From Aquiflexum sp041749095 (GTDB lineage Bacteria; Bacteroidota; Bacteroidia; Cytophagales; Cyclobacteriaceae): a DNA stretch of 39,576 bases. This document shows, piece by piece, positions 24,631 through 32,545 of this stretch; position 1 is the first letter of the stretch, and each line of letters opens with the position of its first letter. Position numbers and translations under genes: made by a program. The stretch covers positions 1 to 39,576 of the forward strand of contig NZ_JBGTCA010000367.1 of assembly GCF_041749095.1 (NCBI RefSeq). Reading direction: 5' to 3'. The notes under the pieces are model-generated. The model saw nothing but the letters and a program-made list of their open reading frames with translations, was not told the DNA's origin and made no database searches.

Positions 24631-24659
24631 TTTGTAATTATAATTTTCGTGTAAATTTA
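24631..24659 (+). promoter_or_regulatory. candidate promoter of the CPBP-cdsA gene group
   Basis: TTTG (24631-24634), 17 nt, TAAATTTA (24652-24659; one mismatch to TAnnTTTG), with the ATG at 24668. The leader would be almost absent. The 37-bp gap to divergent dusB must hold both promoters. Confidence 0.4.
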
Positions 24660-24667
24660 CCGCAATT

Positions 24668-25609
24668 ATGCAGATTTATAAAACCCAAACCCCCATTGCT
24701 TCCAAAAGTAATTGGCTTTTGTCTTTGGTAGTAATGGTATTGATCACCATTGGAGTACTATTCTTATTACAAGGCCTTGGCCTTTTACTGATCAATCCCC
24801 TCTTTGGAATCCCTTTAGATGAGCTGATGGCACTGGTTACAGGCCAATCAAATAACCCTGACGGAAGGATGGCCTTTCTTTTTGTTCAGGGCCTGGGCGG
24901 CGGTTTGGGCTTCTTTTTTGCAGCCCTGATCATTGCCAAATTAGTGGACAAAGCAGACCTTGGTTGGCAACAACAAATGGATCGCTTTAAGTTCATAGGG
25001 TTTGCAATTACTGTTGTGGTGATGATCGGAGGGATACTTGTCAATGGCATGTTGATTGAATGGAATGCAGGAATCAAGTTTCCGGATTTTTTAAGCGGTC
25101 TTGAGCAGACCATGAGAGAAAAGGAAGATGAACTCATGGCGATGACCAAATACCTGACTGATTTTGACAGCACTTCAGAGTTTTTGATGGGCCTGTTGGT
25201 CATTGGTGTCCTAGCGGGATTGGGAGAGGAATTTCTTTTCAGGGGAGTCCTTCAGCCCAAACTCCAATATTATACCGGCAATGCCCACGTGGGGATCTGG
25301 CTGGCAGCTTTTATATTTTCTGCAATACATCTACAGTTTTATGGTTTGTTTCCAAGAATGCTGCTAGGGGCAATTTTTGGATATTTGTATTATTATTCGG
25401 GCAGTTTGCTATATCCTATCATTGCGCATATTCTGAACAATGCGTTTACTGTAATGTTGGTTTATTTGAATAAATTGGGAAAAATCGAATTCAACATTGA
25501 AGAATCAGAGCAAGTTTCTTTACCTTTTGCCTTACTGGGATTGGTTATATTGATTATCAGCATGAAAGTTTTTAAAGAAAAAAACCAAAAAAAACTTATC
25601 CATGAGTAA
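24668..25609 (+). CDS. CPBP family intramembrane metalloprotease
   Basis: Membrane protein of the CPBP/Abi family (Rce1-like intramembrane glutamic or metalloprotease). The three family motifs are present: EEFLFRG with Glu187-Glu188 and Arg192, FSAIHLQFYG (F-x3-H) and HILNN near residue 255. About seven to eight helices in 313 residues. The role in bacteria is mostly unknown (bacteriocin immunity or processing in some). The last 8 nt overlap the following DUF2007 gene, so CPBP, DUF2007 and cdsA form one tight operon. Confidence 0.88.
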   Translation: MQIYKTQTPIASKSNWLLSLVVMVLITIGVLFLLQGLGLLLINPLFGIPLDELMALVTGQSNNPDGRMAFLFVQGLGGGLGFFFAALIIAKLVDKADLGWQQQMDRFKFIGFAITVVVMIGGILVNGMLIEWNAGIKFPDFLSGLEQTMREKEDELMAMTKYLTDFDSTSEFLMGLLVIGVLAGLGEEFLFRGVLQPKLQYYTGNAHVGIWLAAFIFSAIHLQFYGLFPRMLLGAIFGYLYYYSGSLLYPIIAHILNNAFTVMLVYLNKLGKIEFNIEESEQVSLPFALLGLVILIISMKVFKEKNQKKLIHE

Positions 25610-25808
25610 TTGGCAAAAAGTATTTTCTGATGGTTCACCTGTAAGGGCTGAGATCGTCAAGTCGGTATTGGAAGAAAATGAAATTGCTGCAGTGGTCCTG
25701 AATAAAAAAGATTCCGTCTATCAGATTCATGGACAATATGAAGTAATGGTTCCAAAAAATGAATTTCTAAAAGCGCTAAATATCGTAAAATATGAGATCT
25801 CCTTTTAG
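25602..25808 (+). CDS. DUF2007-type small protein
   Basis: A 68-residue protein with the DUF2007 (putative signal-transducing, PII-like fold) pattern. VFSDGSPVRAEIVKSVLEENEIAAVVLNKKDSVY matches 'a.ll.saGi.a.v.' repeats, and VMVPKNEFLKALNIVK forms the last strand and helix. It overlaps the CPBP gene by 8 nt and ends 1 nt before the preferred cdsA start, so translation is coupled. Function is unknown; it often lies by membrane-protein genes. Confidence 0.8.
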   Translation: MSNWQKVFSDGSPVRAEIVKSVLEENEIAAVVLNKKDSVYQIHGQYEVMVPKNEFLKALNIVKYEISF

Positions 25809-25809
25809 G

Positions 25810-26649
25810 ATGAGGGAACGCTTTAATATCAACAACTACAGTAATTTGGGCCAAAGGGTCATTACAGGTTTGATAGGAGCGGGAATTATTGTAGCGGGGT
25901 CTATTTACAGTCCTTGGCTGTATTTTATCATATTTGCTCTTATTTTAGGATTCGCCCAAATGGAATTCTATAAATTGTCCGGGCTGGATGGCATGCTGCC
26001 ACTGAAAAGTTTCGGTACCTTTCTTGGTGTGGCAATATTCGCACTCTCATTTTTTATTGGTATGGAACGTTTGGATGAGAAATTTTACTTTCTGATCTTC
26101 CCATTAGCCTCATTGGTGTTTTTCATCAAACTTTATCGCAAATCAGACAAAAAGCCATTTACCGGAATAGCATTTACCTTCTTGGGAATATTTTATGTAG
26201 CAGTCCCGTTTTCATTGCTAAATGTCGCTGCTTTCTCAGTTGACAGTTCCTTTCACTATGAGGTTATCATTGGCTCATTATTTATACTTTGGGCGAGTGA
26301 TTCCGGGGCATATTTTGCCGGAACCAAATTCGGTAAGACCAAGCTTTTTGAAAGAGTTTCACCCAAAAAATCCTGGGAGGGTTTTTTGGGGGGAGCAGCT
26401 TCTGCTTATCTGATTGCCTATTTTCTGGGCAAATATTTCAACTCTATTCCCGAATGGCAATGGCTGGGAGTGGCCACTATCATTATCATTGCAGGGACTT
26501 ATGGAGACCTGATCGAATCCCTTTTTAAGCGAAGTATTGAGATCAAAGATTCAGGTAAATCCCTACCGGGCCATGGAGGCTTTATGGACCGTTTTGACGG
26601 TTTGCTATTATCCGCCCCATTTATAGCTGCATTTTTGAAAATCTTCTAA
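25810..26649 (+). CDS. cdsA: phosphatidate cytidylyltransferase
   Basis: CdsA makes CDP-diacylglycerol from phosphatidic acid and CTP, the branch point of phospholipid synthesis, in the inner membrane. The C-terminal signature is clear: SLFKRSIEIKDSGKSLPGHG then GFMDRFDG (S-x-x-K-R...K-D...HGG..DR.D). About seven to eight helices in 279 residues. The ATG at 25810 follows the DUF2007 stop by 1 nt; a start at 25792 would overlap that gene by 17 nt and adds only six residues. psd, two genes on, uses a downstream product (phosphatidylserine) of the same pathway. Confidence 0.94.
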   Translation: MRERFNINNYSNLGQRVITGLIGAGIIVAGSIYSPWLYFIIFALILGFAQMEFYKLSGLDGMLPLKSFGTFLGVAIFALSFFIGMERLDEKFYFLIFPLASLVFFIKLYRKSDKKPFTGIAFTFLGIFYVAVPFSLLNVAAFSVDSSFHYEVIIGSLFILWASDSGAYFAGTKFGKTKLFERVSPKKSWEGFLGGAASAYLIAYFLGKYFNSIPEWQWLGVATIIIIAGTYGDLIESLFKRSIEIKDSGKSLPGHGGFMDRFDGLLLSAPFIAAFLKIF

Positions 26650-26720
26650 TTTTAACCCTCGGTTATTAAAATTCTCCTTAATATTGTACCAAACTTCATA
26701 GTCAACTAAACAAACCCAAT

Positions 26721-27998
26721 CTGGCTTACATTGAACCGGCTCCTATCAAGGACAAAGAAAATCCTTTGGAGTCCATGATGGAAAGATTTCACATCGCGGC
26801 AGAAAAACTTGGCCTCTCAGAAGAGGTTTACAATGTGCTGAAGAATCCCGCCAAACAAGTTATAGTATCGTTACCTATCACCATGGACAGTGGCAAAATC
26901 CAGGTATTTGAGGGTATTCGAGTGATTCACTCCAATATCCTTGGCCCTGCAAAGGGAGGTATCCGATTTGCACCGGATGTCCATCTTGATGAGGTAAGGG
27001 CGCTGGCTGCGTGGATGACTTGGAAATGTGCTGTTGTGGATATTCCATATGGGGGAGGCAAAGGAGGAGTGCGATGCAATCCAAGGGAAATGTCTTCCGG
27101 GGAAATTGAAAGACTGATGAGGGCTTATACCTTGGCCATGATTGATGTGATTGGACCTGACAAGGATATCCCTGCACCTGATATGGGAACAGGACCCAGA
27201 GAAATGGCCTGGTTGATGGATGAATACTCCAAAGCACACGGCATGACTGTGAATGCAGTGGTCACCGGCAAACCACTTGTCTTGGGCGGTTCCTTGGGAA
27301 GAACGGAAGCCACAGGACGTGGTGTAATGGTAACAGCGCTTGCAGCAATGCAAAAACTTAAAATCAATCCTTTCCAAGCAACATGTGCTGTACAGGGATT
27401 TGGAAACGTAGGGTCTTGGGCCTCCAAATTGTTGGAGGAAAGAGGTCTGAGAATAGTGGCCATCTCTGATATTTCAGGGGCATACCACAATGAAAACGGT
27501 ATCGATATCCAAGAAGCAATTGCTTACAGGGACAGTAATAAAGGGACATTGGAAGGATTCAAAGGTGGAGAGAAACTCACTGATCCCATGGAACTATTGG
27601 AGCTGGAAGTGGATGTGCTTGTGCCTGCAGCAGTGGAAGATGTGATCACCATTAAGAATGTAGATAAAATCAAAGCAAGGCTGATTGTGGAAGGTGCCAA
27701 TGGCCCAACATCAGCGAAAGCAGATGCCATCATCAATGAAAAAGGAATTATGGCCGTACCGGATATTTTGGCCAATGCAGGGGGTGTGACTGTCTCTTAT
27801 TTTGAGTGGGTCCAAAATAGACTTGGGTACAAGTGGACCGCTGAAAGGGTCAACAGAAGGTCGGACAGAATCATGAAAGATGCTTTTGATCATGTATATG
27901 AAGCTGCTGTGAAATATAATGTACCTATGAGAATCGCTGCGTATATCGTTGCCATTGACAAAGTTGCTAAAACCTATACTTACAGGGGAGGATTCTAA
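26721..27998 (+). CDS. Glu/Leu/Phe/Val dehydrogenase (glutamate dehydrogenase type)
   Basis: NAD(P)-dependent amino-acid dehydrogenase, most likely glutamate dehydrogenase, interconverting glutamate and 2-oxoglutarate plus ammonia. Motifs: GPAKGGIRFAPDVHLDEV, WKCAVVDIPYGGGKGGVRC with the catalytic Lys region, AVQGFGNVGSWA (nucleotide fold) and ANAGGVTVSYFEWVQN. The first usable starts are TTG 26766 and ATG 26775/26778, but the frame is coding-like further up: AYIEPAPIKDKENPLESM is, as I recall, the conserved N-terminus of Bacteroidota homologues. It is preceded by CTG at 26721 where ATG would be expected, and no ATG/GTG/TTG lies between there and the in-frame stop at 26679. I annotate from the CTG with reserve; from 26766 the protein has 410 residues. 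Confidence 0.85.
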   Translation: MAYIEPAPIKDKENPLESMMERFHIAAEKLGLSEEVYNVLKNPAKQVIVSLPITMDSGKIQVFEGIRVIHSNILGPAKGGIRFAPDVHLDEVRALAAWMTWKCAVVDIPYGGGKGGVRCNPREMSSGEIERLMRAYTLAMIDVIGPDKDIPAPDMGTGPREMAWLMDEYSKAHGMTVNAVVTGKPLVLGGSLGRTEATGRGVMVTALAAMQKLKINPFQATCAVQGFGNVGSWASKLLEERGLRIVAISDISGAYHNENGIDIQEAIAYRDSNKGTLEGFKGGEKLTDPMELLELEVDVLVPAAVEDVITIKNVDKIKARLIVEGANGPTSAKADAIINEKGIMAVPDILANAGGVTVSYFEWVQNRLGYKWTAERVNRRSDRIMKDAFDHVYEAAVKYNVPMRIAAYIVAIDKVAKTYTYRGGF

Positions 27999-28021
27999 TC
28001 CGGCCTGAAAAGAAAGTTTGT

Positions 28022-28029
28022 TATATTTG
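28022..28029 (+). promoter_or_regulatory. candidate -7 element for psd
   Basis: TATATTTG matches TAnnTTTG, 43 nt before the psd ATG. No good -33 TTTG at the right distance. The leader would contain the hairpin at 28031-28054. Confidence 0.35.
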
Positions 28030-28030
28030 A

Positions 28031-28054
28031 GCTGTGGATGGGAACATTCACAGC
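28031..28054 (+). terminator. hairpin between the dehydrogenase gene and psd
   Basis: GCTGTGGA-TGGGAACA-TTCACAGC: an 8-bp stem with one G:T pair, followed by CTTTTAAATTT. Either a weak terminator for the upstream gene or part of the psd leader. Confidence 0.4.
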
Positions 28055-28071
28055 CTTTTAAATTTATCAAT

Positions 28072-28731
28072 ATGTCTATACACAAAGAAGGAAGAACCTT
28101 ACTCTTTTGGCTGCTGATCATTCTAGCGGCCATTAATTTCGGACTCTATCAAATCATCCCTGAACAGGAAACCACCTTGAATCTTGTGCTGCTTTTCAGT
28201 ATCATAATTTATATTCTTATCCTTCAATTTTTTAGGAATCCTTACGTACAGCTACCTGATGAGGACAGACTTGTTTTTGCACCTGCAGACGGAAAAGTCG
28301 TAGTCATAGAAGAAACTAACGAGGACGAATATCTTCATGAAAAAAGAAAGCAGGTATCCATTTTCATGTCACCCATCAACGTCCACGTTAACCGCTCCCC
28401 CATCAAGGGCATCGTGGAATATTTCAAATACCATCCCGGCAAATATCTGGTCGCCTGGCACCCGAAATCCAGTCTTGAAAACGAAAGAACCACCATGGTG
28501 CTTAAGCATGCAGGTGGGGTCAAAATCCTTGTAAGACAGATAGCAGGTGCTGTGGCAAGAAGGATCAAATGGTATGTCAAAGAAGGAACCCCGTTGGCTC
28601 AGGGAGGTGAATTCGGTTTTATCAAATTCGGTTCAAGGGTAGATGTATTTCTCCCATTGGATGCAGAGGTTTTGGTAAGTATCGATGAAAAAACCAAGGG
28701 TGGCAGGACGCCGATAGCGAGGTTGAAGTGA
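28072..28731 (+). CDS. psd: phosphatidylserine decarboxylase (PSD-A type)
   Basis: Makes phosphatidylethanolamine from phosphatidylserine at the inner membrane. Short PSD-A form of 219 residues. Two N-terminal hydrophobic segments (LLFWLLIILAAINFGLYQII and LNLVLLFSIIIYILILQFF) precede VFAPADGKVVVIEE, FMSPINVHVNRSPIKG and the maturation site FIKFGSRVDVFLP; Gly187-Ser188 is the autocleavage point that creates the pyruvoyl group. The ATG at 28072 is preferred over the TTG at 28018, which would add a non-conserved stretch crossing the hairpin. The stop is 1 bp from the convergent restriction gene. Confidence 0.94.
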   Translation: MSIHKEGRTLLFWLLIILAAINFGLYQIIPEQETTLNLVLLFSIIIYILILQFFRNPYVQLPDEDRLVFAPADGKVVVIEETNEDEYLHEKRKQVSIFMSPINVHVNRSPIKGIVEYFKYHPGKYLVAWHPKSSLENERTTMVLKHAGGVKILVRQIAGAVARRIKWYVKEGTPLAQGGEFGFIKFGSRVDVFLPLDAEVLVSIDEKTKGGRTPIARLK

Positions 28732-28732
28732 T

Positions 28733-29482
28733 TTAATAGGTTTTTGAGTTAAATTCAATTAGCTTTTCCCAATCTATTGAACCATCAGATTTGCAGTAAT
28801 TTATAGAAAACTCTGCAACAAACTTATTGACCATCTTGGAGTACGAATCTATGAATTCGTCATTTCGTTCTTTGGCTTGGAAACCAATTGGCACTATCAG
28901 TTTTTTATATAGTTCTTTATCTCCAGAAACATATTCCCAAAAAGTCTGACCACAAAGCTTATAGTAGTCTCCTTTGGATTTATATTCGGTTTTTGGATTG
29001 GATCTACCATAACAACAACCATTAACCGCCTTCACATTTATTGATGAACCAGATGTTTTAAGAACTTTTCTAGCGGTGTTGAAATTATCAACCATTTTTT
29101 TTATTTGACTATCGTTACCCCAGTTTGGCCCAGACTTTATGGTTACTATATTTCGAATTCCCTCGTGGTCAAATTCCAAATCAATCCCTGAGATTCCAGA
29201 CTTTCTACCCTTGAAAGCCTTTTCATTAACGAAAATTGCAAGTCCTTCCAACCATTCCCCAAAAATCCCTTCCTCACTTGAGGAAACAAACGCATCAACT
29301 ATCCCTAAAATCATATCATTTGCAATCAAAACATTTTTAGCTTTGAACAGATATGGGTTTTTCTTTTTTAGGACATCCTTTAACTTAAGTTTGTCCAATT
29401 TCTCTATTCTTTTTTTATGAAATGACCCTATGTTAAGTCGGACATAATCTTCGACTTCATTTATAATTTCAATATTCTTCAT
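28733..29482 (-). CDS. PmeII-type type II restriction endonuclease
   Basis: Cleaves unmodified DNA at the site protected by the adjacent methyltransferase. 249 residues, resembling PmeII-family enzymes as I recall them: LKKKNPYLFKAKNVLIANDM near the N-terminus, IFGEWLEGLAIFV, and then the core GISGIDLEFDHEG...VTIKSGPNWGN. This is a PD-(D/E)xK-like site with Asp101 and Lys117, although the acid of ExK is replaced by Thr115; Glu103 may serve instead. VNGCCYGRS and GDYYKLCGQTFWEYVSG are also typical. The ATG at 29482 overlaps the methyltransferase stop (ATGA), so expression is coupled and the methylase is made first. Its end is 1 bp from convergent psd. Recognition sequence not inferred. Confidence 0.82.
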   Translation of the reverse strand: MKNIEIINEVEDYVRLNIGSFHKKRIEKLDKLKLKDVLKKKNPYLFKAKNVLIANDMILGIVDAFVSSSEEGIFGEWLEGLAIFVNEKAFKGRKSGISGIDLEFDHEGIRNIVTIKSGPNWGNDSQIKKMVDNFNTARKVLKTSGSSINVKAVNGCCYGRSNPKTEYKSKGDYYKLCGQTFWEYVSGDKELYKKLIVPIGFQAKERNDEFIDSYSKMVNKFVAEFSINYCKSDGSIDWEKLIEFNSKTY

Positions 29483-30909
29483 AGACCAATTTCTAGTTGC
29501 CCCATTTCTTTTACAACCATTTCTTCCCAATGTTTTTCATTCGTATAATTGTATCTGGAATACCTGAAATTAGTATAAGGTTCAAGCTTTTTATCTTGTG
29601 ACATTTGATTAATAAGCAAATCCCCAATAGCTTTTCCGAGTCCAACAGGGACAGCATTTCCAATCTGCTTATATTGTTCAAGTAAGGTACCTTCAATTTC
29701 CCAGTCATCAGGAAATTGTTGTATCCGCTTATATTCATTAATACTTAGTGGTCTGTCTTCCTCTGGATGGGCAAGATCTGTAGCAGGCATAGCAGGATGT
29801 GTCACTAAAGTGGGAGAAGGTTTATCCCAATCTAGTCTTCTGAGAAAGCCAGTTCTACCTCCCTCCGAATAATAAGTTTTACCCAAAGCTTCCTTTTGAA
29901 TGTCATCCGGTAAATCTCTCCAATTTTGGCCAGGCTTAAGCATTTTATAGTATTTAATCCTTTTTTCAGGAAAATTTAAATGGCGATCACCCAATTTATC
30001 CAGTCCTTGTATCGCCTCCCTAAAAGTTTTCCATTTTGGCAATCCGTATTCACCATTTTCTGAATGTGTAGGTTGTAGGTAAGGTATCTTTTTGCCTTCA
30101 CGGCTGGCAATAATGATTACCCTTTCCCTTTTTTGAGGAGTCCCAAAATTTGCAGTGTTATACAGGTTAAATGAAACAACATAACCATTTTTTTTCAAAA
30201 TATTTAAAACATGTAATAGAGCACCTCCCTTTCTTTCTTCAAGTGAAAGGGGGGGGAATGAAGCTCCCCGTTCTTCATGTGGACGATGTTTTAATGGTGC
30301 CGATAAAATCCCTCTCACATTTTCAATAACTGCAAAACGAGGGTTCAATTCCACTATTAGATTAACAAAGGTTAGGAATACATTTCCCCTTTCATCTTCG
30401 AATCCTTTTCTTTTCCCAGCAGTACTAAAAGCTTGACATGGAGGGCCACCAATAACTAAATCTATTTCATCTGTGCTGCTTAATCCCGCTTTACTTCTAA
30501 TGTCTTGGGATGTGTAGTTTCTTATATCTCCAATTAAAGCTATTTCAGGTTTGTTTTTAGTAATTGTCTTACGACATGATTTATCTACTTCACAAGCTAA
30601 TAAAGTCTTAAATCCAGCTCTTTCAAGTCCAATATCCAAACCCATAGCTCCTGAAAAAAAAGAAAGTGCAATGGGATTCTTAAACTGAAGTGTATCGAAA
30701 TCGGAATTTGACGCTAAAGATTCTCTGTCATTGACATACCCGCTATTTGATTTGGATTTATAATCCTCCAGTGCAGCTTCATTTAAAATCCAAACTTTCC
30801 CAAATCTTTCAGCATAAATTTTCTGATTTCTGCAAAGGTTTCGTACTTGTTGAGGTGTCAAATCAAGTTCTTTCGACGCTTCTTCGACTGAATATTTGGT
30901 ACTGTCCAT
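29479..30909 (-). CDS. DNA (cytosine-5) methyltransferase with N-terminal HTH domain
   Basis: Modification enzyme of the restriction-modification pair. Residues 80-476 form a C5 methyltransferase: motif I ALSFFSGAMGLD, motif IV GPPCQAFSTAGKRKGF (nucleophile Cys158), motif VI ENVRG (196-200), motif VIII PQKRERV, and motif X QIGNAVP. A target-recognition stretch lies between VIII and X. Residues 1-55 are an excisionase/MerR-like helix-turn-helix (YSVEEASKELDLTPQQVRNL...FGKVWILNEAALEDYK). N-terminal HTH domains repress their own operon in some C5 methylases (M.SsoII, M.EcoRII); that role here is inference. 476 residues. The island is more A+T-rich than its neighbours, consistent with transfer. 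Confidence 0.93.
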   Translation of the reverse strand: MDSTKYSVEEASKELDLTPQQVRNLCRNQKIYAERFGKVWILNEAALEDYKSKSNSGYVNDRESLASNSDFDTLQFKNPIALSFFSGAMGLDIGLERAGFKTLLACEVDKSCRKTITKNKPEIALIGDIRNYTSQDIRSKAGLSSTDEIDLVIGGPPCQAFSTAGKRKGFEDERGNVFLTFVNLIVELNPRFAVIENVRGILSAPLKHRPHEERGASFPPLSLEERKGGALLHVLNILKKNGYVVSFNLYNTANFGTPQKRERVIIIASREGKKIPYLQPTHSENGEYGLPKWKTFREAIQGLDKLGDRHLNFPEKRIKYYKMLKPGQNWRDLPDDIQKEALGKTYYSEGGRTGFLRRLDWDKPSPTLVTHPAMPATDLAHPEEDRPLSINEYKRIQQFPDDWEIEGTLLEQYKQIGNAVPVGLGKAIGDLLINQMSQDKKLEPYTNFRYSRYNYTNEKHWEEMVVKEMGQLEIGL

Positions 30910-31018
30910 AGTTTCTTTTAGGAAAATATTTTAGGTACCCAAGGTAGGTATTTCTTATAAATTTACCAGTAATTTTTAGACAAGTTGGAAAAAAATTATG
31001 GTGCTATTTTACATAATA
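30910..31018. other. upstream region of the restriction-modification operon
   Basis: About 110 A+T-rich bases that must hold the promoter of the minus-strand methyltransferase and any site for its HTH domain. No clear palindromic operator was found by eye. Confidence 0.4.
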
Positions 31019-31271
31019 AGCTCCTCGTGATTTGCAATCGCGAGGACAGATGAATGAAATTTGCAATTCCAATTGAAGGGCTAAAACCAGGATTACAAAT
31101 CCTGATTATCTGGATTCGCCATTGCAAATGGCGAATAGCAGCTCCTTGTGATTTGCAATCGCGAGGACAGATGAATGGAATTTGTAATTCCAATTGAACG
31201 CATCTGCCAAGAACTAGGATTACAAATCCTAGTTATCTGGATTCGATACCGAGTATTCGGTATCGAATAGA
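31019..31271. repeat. tandem pair of hairpin-rich (REP-like) repeat units
   Basis: Unit 1 starts at 31019 and unit 2 at 31140. Both run AGCTCCT(C/T)GTGATTTGCA then ATCGCGAGGACAGATGAAT, then a GGATTACAAATCC hairpin, then TTATCTGGATTCG and a terminal stem. Stems: CAGGATT-ACA-AATCCTG (31088-31104) against CTAGGATT-ACA-AATCCTAG (31214-31232), and ATTCGCCATT-GCA-AATGGCGAAT (31114-31136) against ATTCGATACC-8nt-GGTATCGAAT (31241-31268). The stems change sequence on both arms together. Unit 1 also has CCTCG...CGAGG at its start. No gene here. Confidence 0.75.
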
Positions 31272-31287
31272 AGCAATAGCCTAAAAA

Positions 31288-31752
31288 TCACCCCTTGACC
31301 TTTTTCCAATAAAAATACCCCAAACCCAGCGTGCTGAGCAAAAAGATAAAGGTGGTCCATTCAAATATCCTTTTATCGGATTTCTTTTCTGTTACTTGAA
31401 GGTCTTTTTCTTCAAGGGATCTTTTGAGCATGGCTATCTCTCTTTCTTGCTTTTGGGAAATGAACTTGTAATCATTCTTTTCATAGGTGATCTCTGTTTT
31501 TTCGATTTCACTCATTAATCGCAGTTCCTCCATAATCTGATTGTCCTTCTGAATGATGCGCTGCATCCACTCATGGGAATCGATCATGTCTTTCTTGGTC
31601 CTGTTTCCGAAAATCCCCGTTTGTTTTGACTCCGAAGCTTTCCATTGTCTGTGCATACTTTCCCGTTCCTCTATCATCCTATCCAATTTTGCCTGAGCAA
31701 ATGCAATGGATGGAATTAAAAACAACAGCACTAAAAGGTATCTCTTGAACAT
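31288..31752 (-). CDS. signal peptide + coiled coil + C-terminal membrane anchor protein, unknown function
   Basis: Not recognised. From the ATG at 31752 (MFKRYLLVLLFLIPSIAFAQ, a signal peptide) the 154-residue protein has a central charged, heptad-like helix (KLDRMIEERESMHRQWK and QEREIAMLKRSLEEKDLQVTE) and one C-terminal transmembrane helix (WTTFIFLLSTLGLGYFYW) followed by KKVKG. The topology would be periplasmic coiled coil tethered to the inner membrane. The next gene on the same strand, upstream, is another small membrane protein, 165 bp away. Confidence 0.7.
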   Translation of the reverse strand: MFKRYLLVLLFLIPSIAFAQAKLDRMIEERESMHRQWKASESKQTGIFGNRTKKDMIDSHEWMQRIIQKDNQIMEELRLMSEIEKTEITYEKNDYKFISQKQEREIAMLKRSLEEKDLQVTEKKSDKRIFEWTTFIFLLSTLGLGYFYWKKVKG

Positions 31753-31917
31753 GTTTTCTAAATAATTTTGATTTTTATTGAACATAACTGCAAAATGAAT
31801 TGAAAGACTCTTGCCGTAGGTTTAACTTTTCAAATCAAATACCAATTATGACGTAATTCTGTTAGATATTACCGGAACAAACATACCTTTTCAAAATACA
31901 TGCCGAAAAAATAAATG

Positions 31918-32295
31918 CTACTTTGACTTCAATTTTTTGTTATCCCTTCTTTTAAAAGCTCCCTTTTTCCTTTTGTTGTGAGTATAAAAATTATATAGAA
32001 AATTGATGGCAAAAACGAAAATGGTCAAGGGCACGAACATATCAGGCAGCATGGTCTTTATTCCCAGCAAGATTACAAGGGAAGCTAGAATACCCGATTT
32101 GTAAGTAGTATGGCTTTCCGGATATATTTTTCCAACGAGGTACAGACTCAAAGATTCAATAACTATTGTCAGGATGATCAAATAAGTAAGCATATCCCGT
32201 ATGGTAGCGTCATTGGACCAAACCACCCAAGCAAGCCCTGCGGCAACCAATATCAAACTTGCTGATTGTATGGAAGTATTCAGTCTTTCTTTCAT
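31918..32295 (-). CDS. small polytopic membrane protein, unknown function
   Basis: Not recognised. 125 residues with four predicted helices (ASLILVAAGLAWVVW, MLTYLIILTIVIESLSLYLV, SGILASLVILLGIKTML, FVPLTIFVFAINFLYNFY) and a very basic tail (KRKKGAFKRRDNKKLKSK) that would lie in the cytoplasm and could bind nucleic acid or phospholipid head groups. Confidence 0.65.
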   Translation of the reverse strand: MKERLNTSIQSASLILVAAGLAWVVWSNDATIRDMLTYLIILTIVIESLSLYLVGKIYPESHTTYKSGILASLVILLGIKTMLPDMFVPLTIFVFAINFLYNFYTHNKRKKGAFKRRDNKKLKSK

Positions 32296-32380
32296 GGGAT
32301 TGGGGGTTATTGATTGGCATTAAGTTAAGGTAAATATTCAATCAGACCAAATCCCAATTCGGAGGAGGTATGAAGTTAGG

Positions 32381-32415
32381 TTAGAAGCGAGAACCGAGAG
32401 ATTAGAAGCGAGACC
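32381..32415. repeat. heptanucleotide repeat array (5 units) between divergent genes
   Basis: TTAGAAG, CGAGAAC, CGAGAGA, TTAGAAG, CGAGACC. The remainder of 32296-32545 holds no gene seen. TTTG at 32511 and TTCATTTG at 32530-32537 are a loose promoter for the next gene. Confidence 0.6.
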
Positions 32416-32545
32416 TTTCTGCCCTCCGGAGAGAGAGTCGAAAACCGAGAATCGGGATTAAAAAACAAAGCCTATTCCGGTGGATATCAAAGAACCAAAA
32501 AAGTTGAACTTTTGTCAAAAAATTTCTTGTTCATTTGGGAATTAA

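Noticed and set aside
26871..27490. Several minus-strand frames within the dehydrogenase gene
   Set aside because: Antisense shadows, with compositions (Cys/His/Pro-rich) typical of reverse-frame reading.
28018..28071. Extended start of Psd from TTG
   Set aside because: Would translate through a hairpin; the ATG at 28072 gives the expected length and N-terminal helices.
30996..31193. 65-codon minus-strand frame (CPRDCKSQGA...)
   Set aside because: It is a translation through the tandem hairpin repeat; its internal repetition comes from the DNA repeat.
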